Source of the DNA: Bizionia argentinensis JUB59
GTDB lineage: Bacteria > Bacteroidota > Bacteroidia > Flavobacteriales > Flavobacteriaceae
NCBI RefSeq assembly: GCF_000224335.1
Contig: NZ_AFXZ01000050.1
Span: forward strand, 22,566 to 86,565
Direction of reading: 5' to 3'
Length of the DNA stretch: 64,000 nucleotides
The position numbers were made by a program, and so were the translations under genes. This document shows positions 27,029-36,120 of this stretch, piece after piece (positions within the stretch are counted from its first letter, which is position 1; each line of letters starts with the position of its first letter). A model generated the notes under the pieces. It was not told the DNA's origin, did no database searches, and saw nothing but the letters and a program-made list of their open reading frames with translations.

Positions 27029-29098
27029 CTATTTTACTGCTATCTTTTTGTATAGTTGATTAGATTTTAACTTCTTGATGTATTGGGCTAGATCACCCTT
27101 CACTTCACCAGACATAATATATAATCCAATTATGTTTGGAAAAGACATGGCTAAAATCATCATATCCGAAAAGTCAAGAACAGCTCCTAAACTTACAGAC
27201 GCTCCAATAACCACAAAAACTAAAAACAACATTTTATAAATAAACTCAATTTTTTTGCTCTTACCAAATAAGTAAGTCCAAGCTCTCATTCCATAATAAG
27301 ACCAAGAGATCATAGTTGAAAACGCAAATAAGAAAACGGCTAGTGCTAAAACATATGGAAACCAAGATATTTGACTACCAAAGGCATCCGATGTTAATTG
27401 CGCACCTACTAAACCTTCTACTTCATGCATTCCTGTAAAAATTAAAACTAAAGCAGTTAATGTACAAACCACAACCGTATCAATAAACGGCTCCAATAAA
27501 GCTACAAAGCCCTCAGATGGTGGATTATTTGTTTTTGCTGTACTATGTGCAATGGCTGCAGAACCAACACCGGCTTCATTTGAAAATGCAGCCCGCTGGA
27601 AACCTACTACTAGAACCCCAATAACACCTCCTTTTAAAGCAGATGGACTAAATGCGCCATCATATATTGCAGAAAATGCTGGACCTATGTTTTGTATGTT
27701 CATGATAATTACCGCTAAAGCAGCAACTATATATATGGACGCCATTATTGGAACCACTTTACCAGTTACTTTAGCAATACTGCTAATACCTCCAATAATA
27801 ACAACACCTACTAAAATTGCGGTTACAATACCGAAATAGAAACCATGACCTTCTAACATTGGAAACTGTCCTGCTAATTGCTCAAACGATTGGTTTGCTT
27901 GGAACATATTACCACCTCCAAAAGAAGCACCAACGGCTAAAACTGCAAACATACCAGCAAGCACTTTACCCATACCTTTCATGTTCCGTTTTTCAAGTCC
28001 GTATCGTAAATAATTCATGGGTCCACCAAAAACACGTCCATCAGGTAAAATATCACGATATTTTACACCTAAAGTACATTCCACAAATTTGGTAGACATC
28101 CCTAATAAACCACAAACAATCATCCAAAAAGTGGCTCCCGCTCCACCCAATGAAACAGCTACAGCTACACCAGCAATATTACCTAAACCAACAGTACCGG
28201 AAACGGCAGTTGCTAAAGCTTGAAAGTGTGTTACTTGCCCAGGTGCATCTGGATCATCATATTTTCCTCGCGCTAAATCAATAGCATGTTTAAATCCACG
28301 GATATTAATAAAACCCATTCTTATGGTAAAGAACAGAGCACCGAATACTAACCAAATAACTATAAATGAAATAGGTTTTGTAAGTGGATCGCCATTAGGA
28401 TGCGTTAAAACAATCGGCTCATAATATTTTACTTCAGCAAAAAAATGCGCTCCTTGTTCAATAACATGTTGCGCATTATCTGAATTATAAATTACTTTTC
28501 CTTCAGCCGTTAATTGCTTTAAAGTACCTTTTCCCGTTGATTTTACTGTAATTTCCTCTCCTAAATCATCTTTAATAACAGCTATAGGCTCATTAGTTGA
28601 GATTTTTTCACCATCTTTTTTAAGCCATTTTACCAGTGTATATTTATTATCTACCCTATTGTTCCAATCTGGAATTCCAATTTGCTTAGAATCTGCATAA
28701 ACAACTGGATCATAAACTCCAATTGCAGCAAAGGGATCCCAAAAAAGTACTGCCCCTAAAGCACTTACTGCAGGCGTCATAGTTCCATTAAAAACTTCTG
28801 TAATCGCATCGGACTTCACGGTAAACACAGCTGTTTTACTATTACCAACTGCATCGGTTACTAGAACAGTGTATGGTACACCTTCCGTAAGACCCATTGC
28901 TCTATTAGAGTTTAATGGTGTACTTTGGTTACTCCAGCGGTATGTAAAAGGCTCCACTCCACCTTTAACTGTAATTTTAATTGAACCATCATTAATTGAA
29001 GTTGAAGGATTTGAGACTAGCCCTTCGATTTCCAAATCTTGCGCAAATGCTATAATTGGTAGAATTACAGTGAAAATTGAAAGAAGAATTTTCTTCAT
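27029..29098 (-). CDS. Alanine/sodium symporter (AGCS) with N-terminal SprB-like and barrel-sandwich domains
   Basis: A 689-residue protein. Residues 1-20 are a signal peptide (ending AFAQ); about 25-95 match SprB-type repeats ([20 protein letters not shown]); 152-224 look like a biotinyl/lipoyl-type barrel-sandwich ([39 protein letters not shown]) without the lysine-containing tip. The AGCS transporter begins near 243, with [15 protein letters not shown] and the later [14 protein letters not shown] typical of sodium/alanine or glycine carriers, about 450 residues as expected. The 240-residue exported extension is unusual. First gene of a run with the HhH and dehydrogenase genes. Confidence 0.88.
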   Translation of the reverse strand: MKKILLSIFTVILPIIAFAQDLEIEGLVSNPSTSINDGSIKITVKGGVEPFTYRWSNQSTPLNSNRAMGLTEGVPYTVLVTDAVGNSKTAVFTVKSDAITEVFNGTMTPAVSALGAVLFWDPFAAIGVYDPVVYADSKQIGIPDWNNRVDNKYTLVKWLKKDGEKISTNEPIAVIKDDLGEEITVKSTGKGTLKQLTAEGKVIYNSDNAQHVIEQGAHFFAEVKYYEPIVLTHPNGDPLTKPISFIVIWLVFGALFFTIRMGFINIRGFKHAIDLARGKYDDPDAPGQVTHFQALATAVSGTVGLGNIAGVAVAVSLGGAGATFWMIVCGLLGMSTKFVECTLGVKYRDILPDGRVFGGPMNYLRYGLEKRNMKGMGKVLAGMFAVLAVGASFGGGNMFQANQSFEQLAGQFPMLEGHGFYFGIVTAILVGVVIIGGISSIAKVTGKVVPIMASIYIVAALAVIIMNIQNIGPAFSAIYDGAFSPSALKGGVIGVLVVGFQRAAFSNEAGVGSAAIAHSTAKTNNPPSEGFVALLEPFIDTVVVCTLTALVLIFTGMHEVEGLVGAQLTSDAFGSQISWFPYVLALAVFLFAFSTMISWSYYGMRAWTYLFGKSKKIEFIYKMLFLVFVVIGASVSLGAVLDFSDMMILAMSFPNIIGLYIMSGEVKGDLAQYIKKLKSNQLYKKIAVK

Positions 29099-29194
29099 AA
29101 GTTAATTTATTAGTTAGTTTTTTGTTAATTAGTAGGACAAGATGCTAAAAAAAAATGAGTTTCTAAAACATCTGTTGTTAAAAACAAACATCCC

Positions 29195-30217
29195 TTATTT
29201 TATATTATAAAAAGAGTTTAGTTTCATAATCTGTTCTGGTCGGCCAAGTACTATTATTTTTCCGTTTGGCATCAGCTCCTGTTCTGCTTCCGGATTAATA
29301 ATATAATCGCCATTCCCATCTTTGTAAGCTATAACATTGCAACCTGTTTTTTTTCTTAAATCCAAATCACGAATTGTCTTAATCTTTGAAGCATCATAGA
29401 GCTTACTAACCTCAATTTCTTCTATATTAACATTCGATTTCCCAACGGCAGTCAGGTTATCTATAAACTCTATTAAATCGGGTACTACAACCAAAGATGC
29501 CATATGACCGCCACCAATTTTGTCTGGCAAGATAACATTGTTCGCACCTGCCAATTTAAGTTTAGTATATGATGTTTCTTGAGAAGCACGGCTTATTATA
29601 ATCAGTTCTTTGTTAATTTGCCTTGCGGATAATACCACAAACAAATTATCAGCATCATTTGGCAGTGCAGAGATTAGTGTTGTTGCACGGTTAATTCCAG
29701 CTTTTATAAGTATTTCGTCTTCATTAGCATTCCCGTGAACAAATGGCATCATTTCACTCTGATATTTATCGATAATCTCTTTATTGTGCTCAATTATTAC
29801 AAAAGGTTTATTGTAAGCCATTAATTTATTGGCCGCCTGTTTACCGTTTCTGCCATAGCCACAAATAATAATGTGGTCTGAAAGATTATCAATCTTTTTT
29901 TGCATTTTCTTTTGTTTTAAATCTTCAAAATTATTTTTGCTTAAAATATATTCAGTAATCACGCTAATGGCATAACCAACAATTACAACACTAGTAAGTA
30001 TAAGGAAAACCGTAAAAATCTTGGAAGCATCATCTAGAGGGCTCACTTCACTAAAACCAACAGTAGTAATGGTTATTACTGTCATATATAGTGCATCTAT
30101 CCATCTATAGTCTGACAAAACCATAAATCCAACAACCCCAACAATTAGTAACAGAATTAATAGCGCAATAGCTATAATTATTTTGGATCGAAATAAATTT
30201 AGAACTAGATTATTCAT
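29195..30217 (-). CDS. Potassium channel with RCK (TrkA-N) domain
   Basis: A 340-residue two-helix channel. Membrane helices lie at about 12-35 and 67-91, with the pore loop TITTVGFSEV between (filter TVGF at 52-55, in place of the common TVGYG). The cytoplasmic RCK_N Rossmann domain starts DHIIICGYGRNGKQ (114-127) and RCK_C fills the C-terminal 80 residues. Such channels pass potassium under control of nucleotides or ions. Starts two bases after the PspC gene, so co-expression is likely. Confidence 0.9.
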   Translation of the reverse strand: MNNLVLNLFRSKIIIAIALLILLLIVGVVGFMVLSDYRWIDALYMTVITITTVGFSEVSPLDDASKIFTVFLILTSVVIVGYAISVITEYILSKNNFEDLKQKKMQKKIDNLSDHIIICGYGRNGKQAANKLMAYNKPFVIIEHNKEIIDKYQSEMMPFVHGNANEDEILIKAGINRATTLISALPNDADNLFVVLSARQINKELIIISRASQETSYTKLKLAGANNVILPDKIGGGHMASLVVVPDLIEFIDNLTAVGKSNVNIEEIEVSKLYDASKIKTIRDLDLRKKTGCNVIAYKDGNGDYIINPEAEQELMPNGKIIVLGRPEQIMKLNSFYNIK

Positions 30218-30219
30218 AA

Positions 30220-30447
30220 CTACAAGTCGAAAACTGAAGACCGTTTTGTAAATAACAAATCTTTAATACGCATCCAAAAAGCAATAAATAAATACACAGC
30301 GAATCCAAAACCCAATGTCACAAAGGTTAAATACATAAAGGATGTACGCACAACTTTAGCGCGAATTCCCATACGGTCTGCAATACGCTGACATACGTGA
30401 AAGCCGTGCTTTTGGAAGTACAGTAAAGGTTTTAAGAAAATATTCAT
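30220..30447 (-). CDS. PspC domain protein
   Basis: A 75-residue membrane protein. The PspC domain covers about 15-65: GFHVCQRIADRMGIRAKVVR, then a hydrophobic helix FMYLTFVTLGFGFAVYLFIA. In enterobacteria PspC senses envelope stress for the phage shock response; here there is no pspA nearby. It lies between DUF2851 (16 bases) and the potassium channel gene (2 bases). Confidence 0.85.
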   Translation of the reverse strand: MNIFLKPLLYFQKHGFHVCQRIADRMGIRAKVVRTSFMYLTFVTLGFGFAVYLFIAFWMRIKDLLFTKRSSVFDL

Positions 30448-30463
30448 ACTGCAATGTAGTAAT

Positions 30464-31735
30464 TTATTTGCTTATTAATCGATTTCCAATTACACATTGC
30501 AAGCATTTATTAGAATTACAATACTCGGTTTTAAGTTGCAATAAAGCTTGTGAAACGCTTGCCGAATCCGGCATAGACTTTAATTCGTTAAATTTTTTTA
30601 CAATCGTGTTTTTTTCTGAAGGAATTTGCGTCATTAAATCAATTAATTCCGAAACCTGATCTTGTCCTTGCTGTTTAGCATATGCAAATTTTAAAGGCAC
30701 AATTGTGTTTATAACTAGAAGATTAATAAAATTCTTTGTCAATATTTTTTTTGATGTTTTTGAAACCGTTTGAAACGTGTAATGCGTTTCCCAAAAAGCA
30801 GAACATCCTACTCCAAAAATTTCATAAAACTGCTCAAGTGAGGAACTAGACATCACTTTAGAAAACAAATTGTCGTTTTTATGATATAAAATTGCTAATT
30901 GTGACAAACGTATAGTTGGGAAGTTAGGCGGACGTAATTTAAAAAATTGAGGTTGTGTAACATGATTATTATTCAATTGAAATTTATTTATCAAATACAG
31001 ATACTGTTTTAACAAGTGCTGTTCATATGGAACATCACTGTATTTGTTTAAAAGACCAACTTGCCCTAACAGAAGCGCTTCCAGCTCTTCAGGTTTATTT
31101 TGAAGTTTTCTTATGATACTAAAATCCAGCGATTGCGCCATGCTTAAAAACGCATCACCATTAATATTGAGTCCGAAATTTTTGGATAGCATATTAAACA
31201 ATACCGCTTCCCAGTTGTTTTTTAACTTTACTAATAAATTAGTAATCGCCAATGATTTTTGTTCCAAACGTTCTATATAAAGACGCTCCAACCAATTCTG
31301 TAACAAGAAATCTGGTGTACTGTGAAATTCATTCTCACAGTTAATCCAAGTCTGCTTTTTTGAAAACAATTGGTAATAATTATCCAATAACTGTTTATCA
31401 ATATAATTTATGAGCTCTAAAGTGGGAATAACCGTGTTATCTTTTCTAAACACATCTGTATCATGTTCCCAAACAACATGCAAAATCACATTTTGATAAG
31501 CGGGATCTTTCTCATGATTGTGTACATACCAGTCACTCGATTTTATATGAATTTCTACATTTCCTGCCCAAAGTTGTTCATCAATTTTAAGTTGTGTTGT
31601 AAAAAAATCCGGGCCTGACAAATGGTTATGCTGTCCGGAATTAATTATAACTACATCTTGCCCTTGAGTTGTTTTCAAATTTAGAAGTTGAAACTTTTTA
31701 AACTGCCATAAATAATGTAAAAATGCTTCTTGCAT
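30464..31735 (-). CDS. DUF2851 family protein
   Basis: A 423-residue cytoplasmic protein of DUF2851, common in Bacteroidetes. The N-terminal part has the conserved GQHNHLSGPDFFTTQLKIDE and GNVEIHIKSSDWYVHNHEKD with histidines and acids resembling a nuclease-like metal site, then a helical middle, and a cysteine pair at the end (CNSNKCLQC). Function is unknown; a nuclease-like role is my inference only. First gene of the run with PspC and the channel; it faces the CIA30 gene across 92 bases. Confidence 0.85.
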   Translation of the reverse strand: MQEAFLHYLWQFKKFQLLNLKTTQGQDVVIINSGQHNHLSGPDFFTTQLKIDEQLWAGNVEIHIKSSDWYVHNHEKDPAYQNVILHVVWEHDTDVFRKDNTVIPTLELINYIDKQLLDNYYQLFSKKQTWINCENEFHSTPDFLLQNWLERLYIERLEQKSLAITNLLVKLKNNWEAVLFNMLSKNFGLNINGDAFLSMAQSLDFSIIRKLQNKPEELEALLLGQVGLLNKYSDVPYEQHLLKQYLYLINKFQLNNNHVTQPQFFKLRPPNFPTIRLSQLAILYHKNDNLFSKVMSSSSLEQFYEIFGVGCSAFWETHYTFQTVSKTSKKILTKNFINLLVINTIVPLKFAYAKQQGQDQVSELIDLMTQIPSEKNTIVKKFNELKSMPDSASVSQALLQLKTEYCNSNKCLQCVIGNRLISK

Positions 31736-31827
31736 GAATCTAATTTACACATTTTAAGCGAATTATGATAGTTCCTATTTTGTTTTGTACTTTTACAACG
31801 GTACACAATTAAAATAAAGTATATTTT

Positions 31828-32361
31828 ATGAAATATCTTATACTAACTTATTTAACTCTTATAATACAAACGCAAATGACCTTATATATCTTTAACTCTG
31901 AAAGTAAGACAGCCGATTGGTATACGCTAGACGACGTTGTTATGGGCGGAAACTCCAACGGGTCATTTTCTATTAACGCTGAAGGATTTGGTGTTTTTAA
32001 GGGTGAAATATCTTTAGAAAATAATGGTGGGTTTTCATCAGTTCGACATGACTGTAAACGTAAAAATACTGAAGGCTTTACGCATTTTATAATTCGCGTA
32101 AAAGGTGACGGCAATCCGTATCAGTTCCGCGTAAAATCGGATAAAACCAATAGATACTCTTACGTGGCTACATTTCAAACAACGGAAAGCTGGGAAACTA
32201 TTAAAATTGCTTTTTCCTATATGCCAGCCGTTTTCCGCGGTCGTAAACTAGATATGCCAAATTTCTCAGGCAGTACTATTGAAGAAATTGGATTCTTAAT
32301 TGGCAATAAAAAGCCACAAAAATTTAAACTGGAAATTGATAGTATTATTTTGTCAAAATAG
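31828..32361 (+). CDS. CIA30 (NDUFAF1-like) family protein
   Basis: A 177-residue protein with a weak signal-like hydrophobic start (about 3-20) and a CIA30 beta-sandwich: WYTLDDVVMGGNSNGSFSIN, FKGEISLENNGGFSSVRH, and the later MPNFSGSTIEEIGFLIGNKK. The eukaryotic relative helps assemble respiratory complex I; bacterial members are of uncertain role and bind carbohydrate-like ligands by fold. A near-consensus TACTTTTA lies about 38 bases upstream. Single gene, followed by the HipA-like kinase gene 76 bases later. Confidence 0.85.
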   Translation: MKYLILTYLTLIIQTQMTLYIFNSESKTADWYTLDDVVMGGNSNGSFSINAEGFGVFKGEISLENNGGFSSVRHDCKRKNTEGFTHFIIRVKGDGNPYQFRVKSDKTNRYSYVATFQTTESWETIKIAFSYMPAVFRGRKLDMPNFSGSTIEEIGFLIGNKKPQKFKLEIDSIILSK

Positions 32362-32424
32362 TTTCTATAAAAAAACAATTCCTCTTGTACTATACAACGC
32401 CACTATTTAATTATAACTTTTTAG

Positions 32425-32432
32425 TATCTTCG
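32425..32432 (+). promoter_or_regulatory. Likely -7 element of the HipA-like/DUF3037 pair
   Basis: TATCTTCG, one change from TAnnTTTG, five bases before the ATG. The message would have almost no leader. Confidence 0.4.
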
Positions 32433-32437
32433 TTTTC

Positions 32438-33217
32438 ATGAATAAAATTGATATTCGGCATGTAGAAGTTGTGCAATATATTAGCCCTTTACGCGAAGGA
32501 GGTTCACTTCCTGCTATTGTAAAAGCTGATGATGACTTTCTTTATGTACTGAAATTTAGAGGAGCTGGGCAAGGAAAAAAAGCATTAATCGCCGAATTTA
32601 TTGGTGGTGAAATTGCACGTACCATAGGTCTGCATGTTCCAGAATTAGTTTTTATGAATCTTGATGACTCCTTTAGTAAAACGGAGCCTGATGAAGAAAT
32701 TCAAGATTTGCTAAAATTTAGTGTGGGATTAAATCTAGGACTTCACTATCTATCTAGCGCAATAACCTTCGACCCTCTGGCTTCAGATATAGATTCTATG
32801 ACAGCTTCCAAAATACTGCTCATGGATAGTATCATTAGCAATATAGATCGCACAGCCAAAAACACCAATTTATTAGTTTGGAATAAGGAAGTTTGGGTGA
32901 TAGATAATGGTGCGAGTTTTTATTTTCACCATAATTGGCAAACATGGGAAAATCATTTAACCCGAACCTTTCCGCTTATTAAAGACCATGTACTTTTAGA
33001 ATTTGCAAAAAACCTAAAAGAAGCTGCAATTATAATCACCGATAAACTTACCGATCAGAAAATCCAAGAAATCATTTCGTTAATTCCCGAAGATTGGTTG
33101 GAAAATGAATCAGATCCTTTCTCGCCTGATGAAATACGAGCGGCTTATATTACGTATTTGCAAGCTAAACTCTCCATGATTGATAAATTAGTTAAAGAAG
33201 CTGAAGATGCCAGATAA
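32438..33217 (+). CDS. HipA-like kinase family protein
   Basis: A 259-residue protein related to the HipA serine/threonine kinases. The kinase core is readable: a beta-rich N-lobe with VLKF (Lys39), the catalytic loop SNIDRTAKNTNLLVW (134-148, Asp137, Asn142) and the metal-binding IDNGASF (155-161, Asp156). It is much shorter than HipA (about 440 residues) and lacks the N-subdomain 1; no HipB-like repressor lies next to it. The 3' end overlaps the DUF3037 gene by 11 bases, so the two are co-translated. Target unknown. It might act in a toxin-like way, but this is inference. Confidence 0.8.
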   Translation: MNKIDIRHVEVVQYISPLREGGSLPAIVKADDDFLYVLKFRGAGQGKKALIAEFIGGEIARTIGLHVPELVFMNLDDSFSKTEPDEEIQDLLKFSVGLNLGLHYLSSAITFDPLASDIDSMTASKILLMDSIISNIDRTAKNTNLLVWNKEVWVIDNGASFYFHHNWQTWENHLTRTFPLIKDHVLLEFAKNLKEAAIIITDKLTDQKIQEIISLIPEDWLENESDPFSPDEIRAAYITYLQAKLSMIDKLVKEAEDAR

Positions 33218-33590
33218 AGTAACTTTTGAATATGCCATAATTCGGTTTGTACCTAAAGTGGAACGTGATGAATTCTTTAATATAGGCGTTATTCTTTTTT
33301 CAAAACGAAAAAAATTTCTGGGCATAAAATATTTAATTGATCCTAAAAAATTTGATGCTTTTTCCAATGATATAGAATTATACGACGTTGAAAATTATTT
33401 AAAAGCTTGGGATTTAGTTTGTCAAGGTGCGCCAGCTGGCGGCAAAATTGGAGCGCTTGAATTATCCGATAGGTTTAGATGGTTAGCGGCTTCAAAAAGC
33501 ACTATTCTTCAGTGTTCAAAAACGCACCCTGGATTATGTTACAATCCAAAAGAGACCTTGGAAGGTCTCTTTGAATCGTTTGTATTATAA
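33207..33590 (+). CDS. DUF3037 domain-containing protein
   Basis: A 127-residue cytoplasmic protein matching DUF3037: FEYAIIRFVPKVERDEFFNI and GVILFSKRKKFLGIKYLID at the start, a helical middle, and RFRWLAASKSTILQCSKTHP near 90-109. Function unknown. It overlaps the HipA-like kinase gene by 11 bases. DUF3037 genes are often found directly after such kinase genes, which suggests substrate, partner or inhibitor, but nothing in the sequence decides between these. It ends 15 bases from the stop of the convergent cysteine synthase gene. Confidence 0.82.
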   Translation: MPDKVTFEYAIIRFVPKVERDEFFNIGVILFSKRKKFLGIKYLIDPKKFDAFSNDIELYDVENYLKAWDLVCQGAPAGGKIGALELSDRFRWLAASKSTILQCSKTHPGLCYNPKETLEGLFESFVL

Positions 33591-33605
33591 AAATCGGTTT
33601 ATTAA

Positions 33606-34586
33606 TTATTCAATATACCCCATTTTTTCCATCCATTCGTTATTAAACATTTTTCCAACATAGCGACTTCCATGATCGTGGAATAAAACGACTACTACAT
33701 CGTCTTTTGTAAAATGCTCTTTTAATTGTAAAACACCTTTAATAGCTGCTCCAGCAGAATTACCTAAAAACATCCCTTCTTCTTTGGCTAATTTTTGCGT
33801 ATAAATAGCAGCGTCTTTATCTGTTACTTTCGTAAAACCATCAATAATACTGAAGTCAACATTCTTTGGTAAAATATCTTCGCCAATACCTTCCGTTACA
33901 TATGGATAAATCTCGTTTTCATCAAAGATTCCCGTTTCATGATATTTTTTAAATACACTTCCGTAGGTATCAATTCCCCAAACTTTCACATTTGGATTTT
34001 GTTCTTTTAAGTATTTCCCAACGCCAGAAATAGTACCACCAGTTCCTACACCAACCACAAAGTGAGTGATTTTCCCATCAGTTTGTTTCCAAATTTCAGG
34101 CCCAGTACTTTCATAATGCGCTTTGGTATTACTTGGATTATCATACTGATTTACATACCAAGAATTCGGCGTTTCTTCACCTAAACGCTTCGATACAGAA
34201 TAGTAACTTCTAGGGTCGTCTGGCTCTACGTCGTTAGGGCAAACAATTACTTCTGCTCCAACGGCACGAAGAATATCCATTTTCTCTTTAGATTGTTTAT
34301 CGCTTATTACAAAAATACATTTGTAACCTTTAACTATTGCAGCAAGTGCTAATCCCATTCCGGTGTTTCCTGAAGTTCCTTCAATAATAGTTCCTCCTGG
34401 TTTTAAACGACCATCAGCTTCGGCGTCCTCAATCATCGTTAATGCCATACGATCTTTAACAGAGTTTCCTGGGTTAAATGTTTCGTACTTTGATAATACC
34501 AAACATGGCAAATCGGCTGTCAATTTATTTAATTTAACCAATGGCGTATTTCCAATGGTTTCTAGTATGTTTTCTGCGTATTCCAT
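33606..34586 (-). CDS. PLP-dependent cysteine synthase / cystathionine beta-synthase family
   Basis: A 326-residue fold-type II PLP enzyme. The cofactor lysine is Lys44 in NPGNSVKDR, the substrate loop is EGTSGNTG (69-76) and the phosphate loop GVGTGGTISGVG is present. It should form cysteine from O-acetylserine and sulfide, or cystathionine from serine and homocysteine; the YVNQYDNPSN segment recalls the cystathionine beta-synthase-like branch, and the two cannot be separated by eye. No C-terminal CBS domains. Single gene with a TACCTTTG promoter element. Confidence 0.92.
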   Translation of the reverse strand: MEYAENILETIGNTPLVKLNKLTADLPCLVLSKYETFNPGNSVKDRMALTMIEDAEADGRLKPGGTIIEGTSGNTGMGLALAAIVKGYKCIFVISDKQSKEKMDILRAVGAEVIVCPNDVEPDDPRSYYSVSKRLGEETPNSWYVNQYDNPSNTKAHYESTGPEIWKQTDGKITHFVVGVGTGGTISGVGKYLKEQNPNVKVWGIDTYGSVFKKYHETGIFDENEIYPYVTEGIGEDILPKNVDFSIIDGFTKVTDKDAAIYTQKLAKEEGMFLGNSAGAAIKGVLQLKEHFTKDDVVVVLFHDHGSRYVGKMFNNEWMEKMGYIE

Positions 34587-34884
34587 ATATAATTACTTCT
34601 GCGGATATATTTAAATGTAAGCTAAAATTGAAATGCAAAGGTAAGATTTTGATTGGAAAGCACGAAACGTTTTTTATTAGGTGTTTTTACACAGAGATTC
34701 AGGGGTTTCACAGAGAGACTTGAGGTAATTGTTTTGAGCATGAGTTTCATGGATTACCACGGATGCTTAATATTGTATGTGAATTATTACACAGACTCTC
34801 ACACAGAAATAATTAATCAGTTTTCGAATGTTTAAAGAATATAATTGTTAACTGAAATTGCGACTGAAAACTGCGATAAAAAAA
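34587..34884. repeat. Non-coding gap with degenerate CACAGAG-type repeats
   Basis: Holds the promoter of the cysteine synthase gene and two degraded repeat clusters, ACACAGAGATTC...TTCACAGAGAGAC (about 34689-34719) and ACACAGACTCTCACACAGAAA (34790-34809). Similar CACAGAG-rich strings lie between genes in many Bacteroidetes. No gene seen. Confidence 0.5.
34636..34643 (-). promoter_or_regulatory. -7 element of the cysteine synthase gene
   Basis: TACCTTTG on the minus strand, 50 bases before the ATG; no clear TTG upstream. Confidence 0.5.
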
Positions 34885-36120
34885 CTATTCAAAACGCATA
34901 GCTTTCACTGGCGATATTTTCGTGATTATATAAGAAGGTATCATTAACATCAGTAAACACAGAATAAATGTACCGATATTTAATGCCGCGATATACGTAA
35001 AACTTAAATAAACAGGCGCTTCAGTAACGTAATAAACATTTGGATCTAAAGGGAAGATTTTAAAATATTTTTGAGTTAGCAAAATACCTAAACCAATAAC
35101 ATTTCCCCAGATTAAGCCTAAAACGATCAAGTATGAGGCGTTATATAAAAATATTTTTCGAATCGTCCAATTATTACTTCCCAAGGCTTTTAAAACACCT
35201 ATCATTTGAGTGCGTTCCAAAATTAAAACCAATAATGCCGTAATCATATTAAATCCAGCTACTAATACCATGATTCCAATAATACCGTAGATATTTTTTA
35301 CAAAAATACTAATCCACTCAAAAATAGTATCGAACTTTTTTTCTACCGTAACAGTATTGTATTCCGGCGGTGTATTTTCATAAACTTGATCTCGTATAAC
35401 ATCCAGATTTGAATAATCGTCTACAAAAAGCTCAAAATGTCCGACGTGATTTTTCTCCCATTTATTAATTCTTTGTAAATGTTTGATATGTGAAATGACA
35501 TAAGTCTTATCAAATTCCTGAAAACCTGAATTATAAATCCCTACTATTTTATAAGGAAGAATTCGTGGTTGCTGGTTGAAATCGTTATTTATAAAATAAG
35601 TTTGAATGGTATCACCTAGTTTTAAATGCAAGCGATTAGCAATGTATTGAGAAATTAAAACATCTTCACTATATGAATCTGTATATTTTGGCAAGCTACC
35701 CTCCACTAAATATTCTTGGAAATAATCCCATCTATAATCCGTACCAACACCTTTTACTATGATGGCTTCAAAATCATCTTCAGTTCTAATAATACCGAAT
35801 TTTGTAGCAACTCCTTGAATGTGGCTTACACCATCTACAGAGTTAAAATCTGGGTAAAAATCTTGATTCAATGATAAAGGGCTTTCACTCTCTTGCGAAT
35901 TATTATCCCCAAACTTGGAAATCATTATGTCTCCATTAAAAGCAACAACTTTATCACGAATTTTATGCTGAAGCCCAATTCCGGTAGCAATGGAAATCAT
36001 CATTACAATTATACCTATAGCAATTGCGGCGATACCAATTTTTATTATTGGTGCCGAAACGCTACTTTTATACGCTTTACTATCAATAATGCGTTTTGCT
36101 ATAAAATATTCGAAATTCAA
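34885..36120 (-). CDS. ABC transporter permease, LolE/FtsX (MacB-like) family
   Basis: A 411-residue inner-membrane protein with one N-terminal membrane helix (about 25-50, APIIKIGIAAIAIGIIVMMIS), a large periplasmic MacB-like domain (about 55-265) and three C-terminal helices (from about 275). This matches LolC/LolE, which extract lipoproteins from the inner membrane. I take the TTG at 36120, giving MNFEYFIAKRI as is usual in flavobacteria; an in-frame TTG lies three codons earlier, and no ATG is available nearby. The cognate ATPase (LolD) is not in the window. It starts directly against the DUF1343 gene. Confidence 0.88.
   Translation of the reverse strand: MNFEYFIAKRIIDSKAYKSSVSAPIIKIGIAAIAIGIIVMMISIATGIGLQHKIRDKVVAFNGDIMISKFGDNNSQESESPLSLNQDFYPDFNSVDGVSHIQGVATKFGIIRTEDDFEAIIVKGVGTDYRWDYFQEYLVEGSLPKYTDSYSEDVLISQYIANRLHLKLGDTIQTYFINNDFNQQPRILPYKIVGIYNSGFQEFDKTYVISHIKHLQRINKWEKNHVGHFELFVDDYSNLDVIRDQVYENTPPEYNTVTVEKKFDTIFEWISIFVKNIYGIIGIMVLVAGFNMITALLVLILERTQMIGVLKALGSNNWTIRKIFLYNASYLIVLGLIWGNVIGLGILLTQKYFKIFPLDPNVYYVTEAPVYLSFTYIAALNIGTFILCLLMLMIPSYIITKISPVKAMRFE

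Noticed and set aside
35893..36120. Upstream extension of the DUF1343 protein by 76 residues
   Set aside because: It is antisense to the conserved N-terminus of the permease and would bury the lipoprotein signal.
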